DNA from: Craspedostauros australis
Taxonomy: Eukaryota; Bacillariophyta; Bacillariophyceae; Mastogloiales; Achnanthaceae
NCBI GenBank assembly: GCA_026770025.1
Contig: JAMXDE010000026.1
Span: forward strand, 186,001 to 250,000
DNA: 64,000 nucleotides
Direction: 5' to 3'
Shown here in pieces: positions 1 through 8,779 of the stretch; within the stretch, counting starts at the first letter, position 1, and every line of letters starts with the position of its first letter. The notes below the pieces were generated by a model. That model was not told the origin of the DNA. It ran no database searches and saw only the letters and a program-made list of their open reading frames with translations. The translations under genes were made by a program, and so were the position numbers.

Positions 1-547
1 TGTGGATTTGGGTGAGCCGGTGGAGTTCCCTCTCTCTGCCAAAGAGATGCTGCGATTTTGGCAGCGGCGACGAAGCCTCTTCAATCACAGCGGTTGGTGA
101 GTTCGAGGCTTCGCCATTCTGTGCGGTAGAAGTCCTTGTGCTGCCTGCGTTGGCGGAGAAGCTCCTGTTGTGACTGCTCGTCTGCGTATATGTCTGCGTA
201 TGCGTATGCACATGTGCATGCATATTCACATTCGTGTCCATTGCCGTTGCTATGTTTGGATCGATGCCGACGTTCATGTTCACGTTGGTGCTCTGATGTC
301 GAACATCGGCACCACCAACGGCAGCAGACAAGGCCGCCCCTGTCGCAAAGGTAGATGGCAGGTCGGGCGCATTTTGTTCTTCTTCCGTGTAACCATCGTC
401 GTAGAATTCACGGCCGGACGTCAGGTCTGCAATGATGGTGGACCTCCTGTTGTCCTTCGCGTCGTTGTCGGTGTTGTCGCCGATGTTGCCCTGCATGGCA
501 TTTGTCCCAGCTGGCATGACGCTGCGGTGAATTGCACTGCTTGGCAT
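1..547 (-). CDS. N-terminal part of an AAA-type (AAA_16-like) signalling ATPase, cut by the window edge
   Basis: On the minus strand one frame is open from about position 732 down to base 1 and leaves the window. The first ATG in it is at 545-547. The protein begins with a Ser/Thr/Asn-rich, probably disordered stretch containing a His/Thr run (MHAHVHTHTQTYTQTSSHN) and ends at the edge with HLFGRERELHRLTQI. A 'phi-x-GRE-x-E-(I/L)-x-x-L' string like this typically opens the AAA_16/ORC-like ATPase module of large stramenopile signalling proteins, which often also carry kinase or cyclase domains. Only the first residues of that module are visible; the P-loop lies outside. The start is uncertain: the frame stays open upstream of the ATG without another Met, so an upstream exon is possible. 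The function is inferred from one motif. Confidence 0.5.
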   Translation of the reverse strand, partial: MPSSAIHRSVMPAGTNAMQGNIGDNTDNDAKDNRRSTIIADLTSGREFYDDGYTEEEQNAPDLPSTFATGAALSAAVGGADVRHQSTNVNMNVGIDPNIATAMDTNVNMHAHVHTHTQTYTQTSSHNRSFSANAGSTRTSTAQNGEASNSPTAVIEEASSPLPKSQHLFGRERELHRLTQIH

Positions 548-732
548 GATCGAAGGCTTGAGCTTGAAGTCGAGGTGGATGCCGATGTCGTTTCGGACCA
601 CTTGTGGAGGTCTGGCGTGGCGCTGATTTGTGACGGAGCGTGTCTCTGGGGTATCGCCAGCCCTGGTGGCATCAACAGGGAGAGCTGATGGGATGTTCGA
701 ATGTTCTGAGAGGTCGACTGTCCGATGCCTCC

Positions 733-1746
733 TTCCTCAGGGCTGCCTCGGTGCGAGCATCTCTTGCGTCGCGTTCGGCCACACCCTTGCAACATGAGAG
801 TCACCCGGAACGCGCCAAGTAAAGTGAAGGTCAACCCCAACAAGGATCATGATGGAACTGGCGCAGTTGAAGCTCTGGTTGCAGGCACCCAGACGCGATG
901 GATGCATTGATGGTTTTGCCAACCAGTTTGTGTGAAACGCCAATGATGGATCGTTTCTTCGTGGTTTTGGTGGCGCCACCTCGCTCAGCTCATAGAGTAC
1001 TTGCGTCAACGTGAGCGGCATGGAACGCACCCAAAACACGCCCATGACGATAATTCTCGGTGGCCGTGCCAAAATCTGCTACGACATTCGTGATACAACT
1101 TCAACAACAGTCCCCAAGAGCGAACGCCAAAGAACAGCTGCAGTCATGGTTGGTCATGAGCAAGCACATCATTTTATTGTCTGTAAGAATGGGTGTGCAA
1201 TGTCCATGGGTCGTTTCATAGTCGTATCAGTCGAAACACAGACAGAGTCTTCCTCAGCGTGTTTGGCTTCGTTCCGCGATCCGCGACGGCGGGCGCAATT
1301 CCACAGAACAAAAACACGCACACGAAGCAGCAAGAAAAAGCACAGGCGAACAAGACAACAGAAGGCAACACGCAAGGGATGAAAGTGTGGAGAAGCAGAG
1401 AGAAGGAGACGAAGAGAACGACCGTGACTCGGTGGTGACCGGCAACCAAGCACAAATCGAGCATGCTCGGGAGCACTCGCGCGATGTGCACTTGTTGATG
1501 TTCTCGACGGCACACCCATGCCGTTCACGAGCACTCCCCTCGCGACGCCTCAGTAGAGCGCAACACGTATTGTAGGTCGTGTACGACAACGAGTGCGCTG
1601 ATGAACGGACGCCTGCGTGCCAAGCCCCTTCACCAGCGCGAGCACTATCATCGCAACGAGCGGCGCGGTCGGCGAACGGAAAGGCAGCACAGCACAGCAC
1701 AGCAACAAACAGGAAGAAGGCATAGACAGAGGCATAGGAAAGCAGT
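733..1746. other. Intergenic region between divergent genes
   Basis: About 1 kb separates the minus-strand AAA gene from the plus-strand LRR gene, so promoters for both probably lie here. Short open frames on both strands have low-complexity, Arg/Ser-rich products and no recognisable domain. A GAGTAC hexamer lies at 995-1000. I see no RNA gene. Confidence 0.5.
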
Positions 1747-4614
1747 ATGGTGGAGTTGACGACAGATCAGGTCCTCAGGTTGACGAGATTGCCCTCCGGC
1801 GTCGTTGCGGATTCGGGGTCTCTCTTCGTATCGCAACATACCGTCTCCTCGCGAAATGAGAGCAGCCAGGAGATCTCCCAGGGTGCAGATCGCGATGCCG
1901 TGCCCGCAAGCACCGATACTTGTAACCCAGGGACGTCCCATGGCGGGAGTACCGCTTCAGGCCATCAACGGTCGCTCGGCCCACAGCACACGGCAAGCAA
2001 GCTCTTGGGTGCGGCCGCGGATGGAAGGCAGGTGGAAGAACAAGCTGGAGAACAAGCTGATCAGGACCCGAAGGGGCAGGTTTCAGCATCAAACACGGCT
2101 CCGTCGTCGAAGAGGAAGAAGAACAAGAAGAAGCAGAAGCAGACAGGCAATGGCACAAACAAAAGGAAGGCCAGCTCCAAGAATCACAACGGTGGGATGG
2201 TTGAGAGCGTCTCTGATGCCAATAGAGCCACCACGTCCAATGCAAGCCAAGGCATAACTGCAACTGCAGCTTCAGCCACTGGCGACGCAGAACCGCAAAG
2301 TACACAGCCCAGGATCCCTCGCCGTAGCAAGGCAGAGGACAAGAATGCGACGTCTCCGAGTCCCCAACATGAGCCTGTCTCGCCTGGCGTGATGACGACG
2401 ACCGACCAGATACTTCAGCTCACGGCGAGGCGGCAGGATTCCAGTGTCTTTGCGACGCAAGAACCCAGGCAGCAAGCACAGTTTCCCACGCAAAAGCACC
2501 TTCATCCACCGCTACAACGGCATGCCGCACAACCTCTCCAGCGACCGTCAAGTGCGAAGCTCCGATCCGATTCGAAACAGGAACAAAAATCGAAATCCAC
2601 ATCGACGTCCAAGTCTAAACCCAAGCTGAAGAAGAACAAGAAGAACAAGAAAGATGTCGAATCAGAGCGTGACCATTCGGAGCAACATGATGGAACGAAA
2701 GCAAGGGTTGCGCCGCACACAGGTTTGGAAAGCAGGCAATCCCTTGGCACTGCGGAATCTCAGGGTGCTGCAATGGTGGCTGAAGCAGCACCCGGCGCAG
2801 TTCGCGTTTTGGGAATTGATGGTACAGCCGGGCAGACCGCCGATGATGAAGATGATGGTTTCTACGTCACTTCGGGCAGAGATTCCAATGGCGATAACCT
2901 TGCCGGAGCAGGCACGAATGTGAGCACCGGTCCCAGGACCATGGCAGCCCGAGAAGATACTGCTGGCGTCGGAGCGAGCACCGGCGATCCGGATAGGCCA
3001 CAGGGACTTCCACTTGTGGCCCGGGTAGAACAAGCTGCTTCGACGCACGGTGGAAACGGCACCGTGAATCTCTCTGAAAATATTCACATTCGGATGGCCA
3101 TGGCGGATTGCATTGGCGTTCCGCAGGTAGAGTCTCGAGAGGAGGAAGCAAGTGTCGACAGCAGCGAAAGAGACGACGCCGATGGGGAACAGATATCGGA
3201 ATCTGCAAAGACGAAGATCCGCATCCTCTGCATGATGGTGGGATGCGTGGTCCTGACCACCATCGTCATCATTGTTGTTGCGATTGTCGTGATGTTGGTC
3301 ACGAGTTACCCACCCGAATCATCAGCCGATGACGATGGATCACTTCGGGTGATCCAAACTTCGTCTCCCACCACCATGTCGCCATCGGCCTCGCCCACCG
3401 AGTTGAATCTGATGCTCAGCCTCATGCTCTTGCTCTCTCCGAATGCCTATTCCGACAGCAAAGACATTTCTTCGACCACCGATAATATCGCGACGCCAGG
3501 CACACCTCAGCAACTGGTCTTCGAATGGCTCTGCCCCGATGAGACCTGCGGTTTTCCCGAAGACGAAGCCGAGCGCATTGAAGCTCGATTGAGTGATGCT
3601 GGCAGAGTGATGGAACTGCAGCAGCTTTATGCGCTGGCAACCTTCTACCTATCGACCGGCGCATCGGAATGGCTCCAACGCGACGGGTGGGAAGATGACT
3701 TGTCCACTCTCGTAGATGACAGCGCGACAATGGACCCTTCGATAACGTCTTCGCCACTGACGACGCTTGTGTTCCGTTCCAAAGGTGATACACCGGCGGG
3801 TGGGGCCGCTTGGTGTTCATGGCACGGCGTGGAATGCTGGCAGATACCGCCGTCTGCGGATCTCCCAGTCGCCGTATCGTACGTATCCGGCCTCGTTCTG
3901 TCCCAGAATGACATGCACGGCGTGCAGATACCGTCGGAATTGGCGTTCTTGTCCACCATCCAAACCTTTAACATCTCGCAGAACTCATTGGCGGGCACGC
4001 TGCCATCGTCGCTTGGCGAGAACTACGCAGCTCATCTCGGTAAGTCCAGAAAAAAAAACGGTACATATGGACAGATGGTGTTCAGACGCTGCACACGCTA
4101 TGCCTCTACATGGCAACTGCAATTATATGCACGAGTACAGATGATTGTAGAAGCCATTAGCGAGGGCTGGAGAAGTCACACCGAACACTATTTCTCACTC
4201 ATCCTTTCCCTCTGGCTTCGACGCATTGTTCTGTTGTTGGTGTATTCTTCGCCCTTGACCCATCACACATCAGAATTCTTCGATGTTTCCTACAACATCC
4301 TGACCGGCATGGTCCCTTCCTCGTACGGCGTCTGGGAAAAGGTCAAGCTCCTGGACGCGTCGCACAACCTCATGTCCGACAAGCCACCAGCCAACGTTTG
4401 CGAGTTGAAAGTTCAATTAGACACCACCATCGCCATGGATTGCAACAAGAATGACGCAGGCAAAGTGCGGGTTTGCTGCGGATGCTGCCGAATCTGCTGC
4501 GTTGGTGGCCGGGCCGAAACGACTGACGATGGTATCAACTTTGTGGAAAACCAGTGCATCGAACAAAGCACCGGTCCGCTTCCAAACGATTGCGTGCTCG
4601 TGGATGATGGTTGA
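1747..4614 (+). CDS. Single-pass membrane protein with extracellular leucine-rich repeats
   Basis: Two exons, 1747-4039 and 4274-4614, joined after the first base of a codon (donor GTAAGT, acceptor CAG), give 877 residues. The 490-residue N-terminal half is hydrophilic, with Lys/Ser/Gln-rich and poly-basic runs. A transmembrane helix follows at about residues 493-518, with an Ile/Val-rich core. Beyond it are a Ser/Thr/Pro stalk, a conserved region containing ALATFYLST and CSWHGVEC, and LRR units with NxLxGxxP spacing (NSLAGTLPSSLG, then YNILTGMVPSSYG across the splice). A Cys cluster CCGCCRICC lies near the C terminus. This order of disordered cytosolic tail, helix and LRR ectodomain is common in diatom LRR receptor-like proteins; no kinase domain is present. 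The 234-nt intron is a multiple of three without stops, so an unspliced reading gives 955 residues. The ligand is unknown. Confidence 0.8.
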   Translation: MVELTTDQVLRLTRLPSGVVADSGSLFVSQHTVSSRNESSQEISQGADRDAVPASTDTCNPGTSHGGSTASGHQRSLGPQHTASKLLGAAADGRQVEEQAGEQADQDPKGQVSASNTAPSSKRKKNKKKQKQTGNGTNKRKASSKNHNGGMVESVSDANRATTSNASQGITATAASATGDAEPQSTQPRIPRRSKAEDKNATSPSPQHEPVSPGVMTTTDQILQLTARRQDSSVFATQEPRQQAQFPTQKHLHPPLQRHAAQPLQRPSSAKLRSDSKQEQKSKSTSTSKSKPKLKKNKKNKKDVESERDHSEQHDGTKARVAPHTGLESRQSLGTAESQGAAMVAEAAPGAVRVLGIDGTAGQTADDEDDGFYVTSGRDSNGDNLAGAGTNVSTGPRTMAAREDTAGVGASTGDPDRPQGLPLVARVEQAASTHGGNGTVNLSENIHIRMAMADCIGVPQVESREEEASVDSSERDDADGEQISESAKTKIRILCMMVGCVVLTTIVIIVVAIVVMLVTSYPPESSADDDGSLRVIQTSSPTTMSPSASPTELNLMLSLMLLLSPNAYSDSKDISSTTDNIATPGTPQQLVFEWLCPDETCGFPEDEAERIEARLSDAGRVMELQQLYALATFYLSTGASEWLQRDGWEDDLSTLVDDSATMDPSITSSPLTTLVFRSKGDTPAGGAAWCSWHGVECWQIPPSADLPVAVSYVSGLVLSQNDMHGVQIPSELAFLSTIQTFNISQNSLAGTLPSSLGENYAAHLGKSRKKNGTYGQMVFRRCTRYASTWQLQLYARVQMIVEAISEGWRSHTEHYFSLILSLWLRRIVLLLVYSSPLTHHTSEFFDVSYNILTGMVPSSYGVWEKVKLLDASHNLMSDKPPANVCELKVQLDTTIAMDCNKNDAGKVRVCCGCCRICCVGGRAETTDDGINFVENQCIEQSTGPLPNDCVLVDDG

Positions 4615-5805
4615 GGCAGAGTACTCTTTTGTGGAAGTAGGTGGGGATACGGAGGGTGGGATTCAATGGTTGGTGAAACATACATATAGTGGGAGTAGCT
4701 CGTAGAATGAAGTCGTCCCCGTGACAGAATGAATGACACACGACAACAACAGCGCAATGGAACCAGCGAATGCCACTCTCCCATAACAGATGTATACTGC
4801 TGAACGCGTGTAGATCGCAGCGACCATGACAGAGCTTGACGCCATCGTCGGCGCCAACGTTCATTGCCAGAGAACGAAATGCCTGACGATCTAACACTTC
4901 ATGCACTGTCCTATTACATGATTGCAGCCTCCGCGGATCCTTTGCGAAAGCTGCGGTTCATGTTCTCATGAAGAACCCATCGATCATCGTCGCAACCGCA
5001 GAGCAGTACGGGTCGTGCGGATCGTTGTGTTTGCGCCTCGAATCATCTTTCCTTCGTGCGCAGTTCCAATAGTGTTGACTATTATACTTCATGAATATAT
5101 GCATATGACTCGTGGTGCGTCCCACCTTCTTTCTGGTCATCAGCGTCATGAGCGTACCAGTTGGTAGCCGAAAGGATCGCCATTGTCAGCAGCGTCCTTG
5201 TTGATGAGTTGGCGTTGATTTTGACAACTTGCCGATTTTGTGAATCCATCCAATCACGAGTCGGTAGTGACTGAATGAAGCGACATCTGGCTCCACCTTG
5301 CCTATGCGGTCCAACGAGTCATCGAGCACTTCAAAAAGCACGACACAACGACAAAGACAACAACACGACGCAACAAGCACAAGGGCAGGGCAAAAAGAAA
5401 GCAACACGAACAACGGCAACAGGAGGCGAAATTGGGAACGGCAATGGTTTCTTCGCGATGTTGGCACGAATGCCGTTGTGGCTGAACGGTCACACAAACC
5501 GAAACGACGAGGGAGTTCAACGAGTTGCTCGAAGCAAGAGTCAACGGAGGCGCATCATTGAAGCATCAAAGGGTTGTTGAGAAGTTGCGAACCATTGGAG
5601 AGATCACAAGAAGGACGGAAGCATTGGAGCAGAACAATAGTCGTATAATAGCACTCTTGATCTTGAGGACGAGATCAGAAAGCCAAAGAAGAAGCAACAC
5701 CAGAGACGCACGCTCCGACGGACGGTCACACCGCACAAGCAAAGACCATTCTGCACGATACCACACCACCACACTACCAACTACTCGTGACAACAAACCG
5801 ACGCC
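4615..5805. other. Intergenic region with A/C-rich leader
   Basis: There is no convincing gene. A GAGTACTC octamer begins at 4619, just after the LRR stop codon. The last 500 bases before the SNARE start are A/C/G-rich with CAACA and AAGCAA runs, typical of the 5' leaders seen across this window. Minus-strand frames here look like chance. Confidence 0.5.
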
Positions 5806-7387
5806 ATGCCGAACGCGAAATCAGATGAGGACCTGACGGTGCTGCTGACCAAGCTGTACGCCATGCAGGAAGATCTGGGAGCCAAGCCCAAGTCCACTGA
5901 GGAGGACAAGCGCGCGAAGGCGGAGAACGTGGCCGTGATGGGCACGAGCGGCAACCGCAGGACGGAGAAGAAGGGATCCCGCTTCCTGCAGCTCAAGACT
6001 GCCGTGCTGGACCGCCTCAAGGCCATCCACCAGCTGCTCAAGGACACGAAGGAGCTCGAGGGGGCCGGTTACGGTGGCGACAACGCCAAGGAGATCATCA
6101 AGATGCAGGCCGAGGTCCGGGAGCAGATCCGGCAGGCGACGGACGAATGGAACGAGCTGGATGGCATCTACAAGAAGGAGGCGCGCAAGAAGAAGAGCAA
6201 GTTCACCACTGAGGAACTCGAAGTGCAGGCGGAGCTCGTCAAGCGCTTGTACAGCGAGATTGAGAAGGTCAAGGAAGTGCAGATGAAGGGATATGCGCGC
6301 AGCCGCACTCCGGATGCTGCGGTGGCCTTGAATACGAAGGCATTGGCCTACAATGCTGGAGGTACGTTGCATACCTTGCGTTTTGAGTTGTGCTGTAGTA
6401 TGTTGTATTACATGATGTTGTGTTGTGCTCCATTGCGGTGATGTATGGTACTGTGTTGTGCCCTTCTGTGTTGTTCGAGCATTGGCGTTTCTTGGTTTGT
6501 TGCTGTCGCTGCTGCTGCCATTGCTCTGGTGGTACCTACCGTACTTTGTGTAGTTGTGCATGGCACTTTATTTCATTTTCTCCCACTCACTCATCCGATC
6601 CCTCACTTGCTGATTGCACGTTCCACTCCTCCACGTATCTCTTCGCCCATTCGTCTTTCTGCGCAGGTAACAACAAGGGAGCTTCCTGGGGAGGTGCCGG
6701 AGGAGGAGTTGGTACGTTCGTTCATTGCGCAAACACATACTTTACCCGTCTGTCTTGAAGATGAGTGTTCCTTTGCAAGCGTTGTTCCGACAAGCTTGCA
6801 ACACACTGTTGAAGAGAGGATACCAGCGGCAATATCATGAACACACTGCCACCGGTACATACATACATCTCAGGCTTCATCTCACACATACTCTTGCTTC
6901 AATGATCACTGCCGCCATCGCTGATATTTGTCCCTGCCCGTGTTTCCTTTTGTTACTCGTGCGATGCCACATATCATCCTCAATAACTCCAACAACAACA
7001 AACACGATGTATGCAATACGCACCATACGCACAATACCGACATACGATGCTTCAGCCTTGACAAGCTCTCAGCAACAGCAGATCATGCAACTGGAGCAAC
7101 GAGATGCCGAGTTCGATCTGCAGCTGGATGAGATTGGCGAGGGTATTCAGGACTTGGCCGAAATCGCGCAGCAGCAAGGCGAGGAGGTCACAAGGCAGAA
7201 CCAGATGCTCGATAACGTCGATCGCAAGATCTCCAACAACATCGAGCGCGTTTCCAAGGTCAACGAGCGCATGAAGGAGACCCTGGAGGAGGTGGGACGC
7301 GCCAGCGACAAGCTCATGGTCGACATCATGTGCATCGTGCTTGCGGTTGGATTCGGTGGCGTCATTTACAACTTCACACAGAACTAG
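5806..7387 (+). CDS. Qc-SNARE of the SYP7 type
   Basis: Three exons, 5806-6361, 6667-6711 and 7056-7387, give 310 residues. All junctions fall after the first base of a codon; donors are GTACGT and acceptors CAG. The middle exon is only 45 nt and encodes a Gly-rich linker (NNKGASWGGAGGGV). The N-terminal half is Lys/Glu-rich and helical (for example KKKSKFTTEELEVQAELVKR), resembling the N-terminal region of plant SYP71. The last exon holds a SNARE motif starting at LEQRDAEFDLQLDEIGEGIQ with the central glutamine in EEVTRQNQMLD, followed by a C-terminal membrane anchor (MCIVLAVGFGGVIYNF). SYP7 proteins act in ER and plasma-membrane fusion. The family is confident from the SNARE motif and tail anchor; the subtype is inferred from the long charged N-terminus and the LGxxxxxYN-like anchor. 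Confidence 0.82.
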
Positions 7388-7735
7388 AGAGTGAGTGCGG
7401 CGTATCGATAGCGAAGCACTCTATTTGCATGCGCCCATAGCACATATGGTTCATGTGCAGGCCTACGAACAATGAGCAAGGTGTCCAGATAGTGCCTGCG
7501 CTGCTCCACACTACTCTATTAAACATTAACACTGTAATACTGAGTACATATTCGTGCAGTGGGAGGATCTGGATCGTAGCCATAGGCATTGCCGGCACCT
7601 GCCCATGCCATTTCATTTCGTTTTGTTTGAACAACGCATCGTGGACCGTTTCGGCTGCCTCTCTACTATACACTTACGAGTAGCTCGTACAATACATTGT
7701 GACTTTTCGAAAGCCACCACACCCGTCGCGGCAGG
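7388..7735. other. Convergent intergenic spacer
   Basis: These 348 bases lie between the 3' ends of the SYP7-like gene and the small minus-strand gene and must hold both 3' untranslated regions. No coding signal or long repeat is seen. Confidence 0.5.
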
Positions 7736-8188
7736 CTACTTCGCATCATCATTCCAGAACAACGCCGTGATGCGCCTCCTTCTCAGTATGCCGTCAGCAT
7801 CCTTGTCCATTTTGTCCTCCCGTTCCTTCTCATCTTTTTGCAACAGCTGCTGGGATCGTTCATCGATCTGCTTCACGAACTTGGGCGACGATCCAAAGTC
7901 CCTGCCCGGCAGCATGAACCGATCCTGCGCCGCAAAGGCACGATCCAAGTTCTCCTGCCACGTCGACTCCTTCGCCTGCTCGATCATGGCCCGCACCCTG
8001 GCCTCTTCCGGCGTCATGGGATGTCGCTTATTCTTGTGCAGATGCGCGCGCAGCTCGTGTTGCTGCTGTCGGCCCACGAGGTTGTAGAGGATGATGCCCG
8101 ATCCGACCGTCAATCCCATCGACCCCGCCATGATGGACTTGGGGTGCGAATGGGTCAGCTCCACCAGTTTGCGCAACATGCTCTGCAT
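7736..8188 (-). CDS. Small one-helix membrane protein of unknown function
   Basis: A single open frame of 150 residues from an ATG at 8188, with a second Met four residues later. A hydrophobic segment (about residues 18-38, IMAGSMGLTVGSGIILYNLV) is followed by a charged, mostly helical tail containing HPMTPEEARVRAMIEQAKES, an aromatic/Arg stretch (ENLDRAFAAQDRFMLPGRDF) and a Lys/Asp/Glu-rich end with RRRRITALFW. Small size, one helix near the N terminus and a basic start would suit an organelle inner-membrane or assembly-factor protein, but I do not recognise the family. It is credited as a gene because of its amino-acid balance, its length and its position between two well supported genes. 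Confidence 0.6.
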   Translation of the reverse strand: MQSMLRKLVELTHSHPKSIMAGSMGLTVGSGIILYNLVGRQQQHELRAHLHKNKRHPMTPEEARVRAMIEQAKESTWQENLDRAFAAQDRFMLPGRDFGSSPKFVKQIDERSQQLLQKDEKEREDKMDKDADGILRRRRITALFWNDDAK

Positions 8189-8779
8189 CGTTGAGATGGA
8201 TGAGCAGGTCGTATTGTGACAGATGGTTCACGATTGGCAAGGTGGCAAGTGACAGATGCTCGCTGTTGTACTTCTGAGAGTGGCGCTTGCGATGATAGAA
8301 TAGAATAGAATAGGATAGAGTGAATCTGGAGGAGAGCGTGCGAACACGAGATGATGATGATGATGATGATAATGATGATGATCCTGCTGCCTCCGCGAGC
8401 TCCCGTTTCGGAGTTGTATGAGTCAGACTACAGGAACAGTTTCCTTTGTGGCGCTTGTTGTGGGCAGTGCCTTGTGCCTGCGCACTTCTCTCCTTTCCTG
8501 GGATTTGCCACAGGCTCCCTGTCATGTGATGAGCTACAAAGTTGTGCTGCTGCGCGTGCGATCTATCCTACTGCCATACACTCTGTTGCGTCAACAACTA
8601 ATCCTACTTGTGCTAAACTTAAAATGCATTGCGGCATCCCCAGTCACCTCCATGCACTGTCCAGTGCCTACTACTTCAAACGTACGATTATCCTCACACC
8701 CATCCACCCTGATGAGCGGTTGTGGCTGCGTAACATGGCCATGTAAACTGCTGCTGAGCCTGCACCAGGCCTGCCCTTG
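8189..8779. other. Intergenic spacer with simple repeats
   Basis: This lies between the start of the small minus-strand gene and the 3' end of the PARP-like gene. It contains an imperfect AGAAT/AGGAT repeat near 8294-8319 and a GAT trinucleotide run at 8351-8382. Plus-strand frames across the GAT run give poly-Met artefacts. No other gene is seen. Confidence 0.5.
8351..8382. repeat. (GAT)n microsatellite
   Basis: Ten or so GAT/ATG trinucleotides with one interruption, upstream of the small minus-strand gene. Confidence 0.85.
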
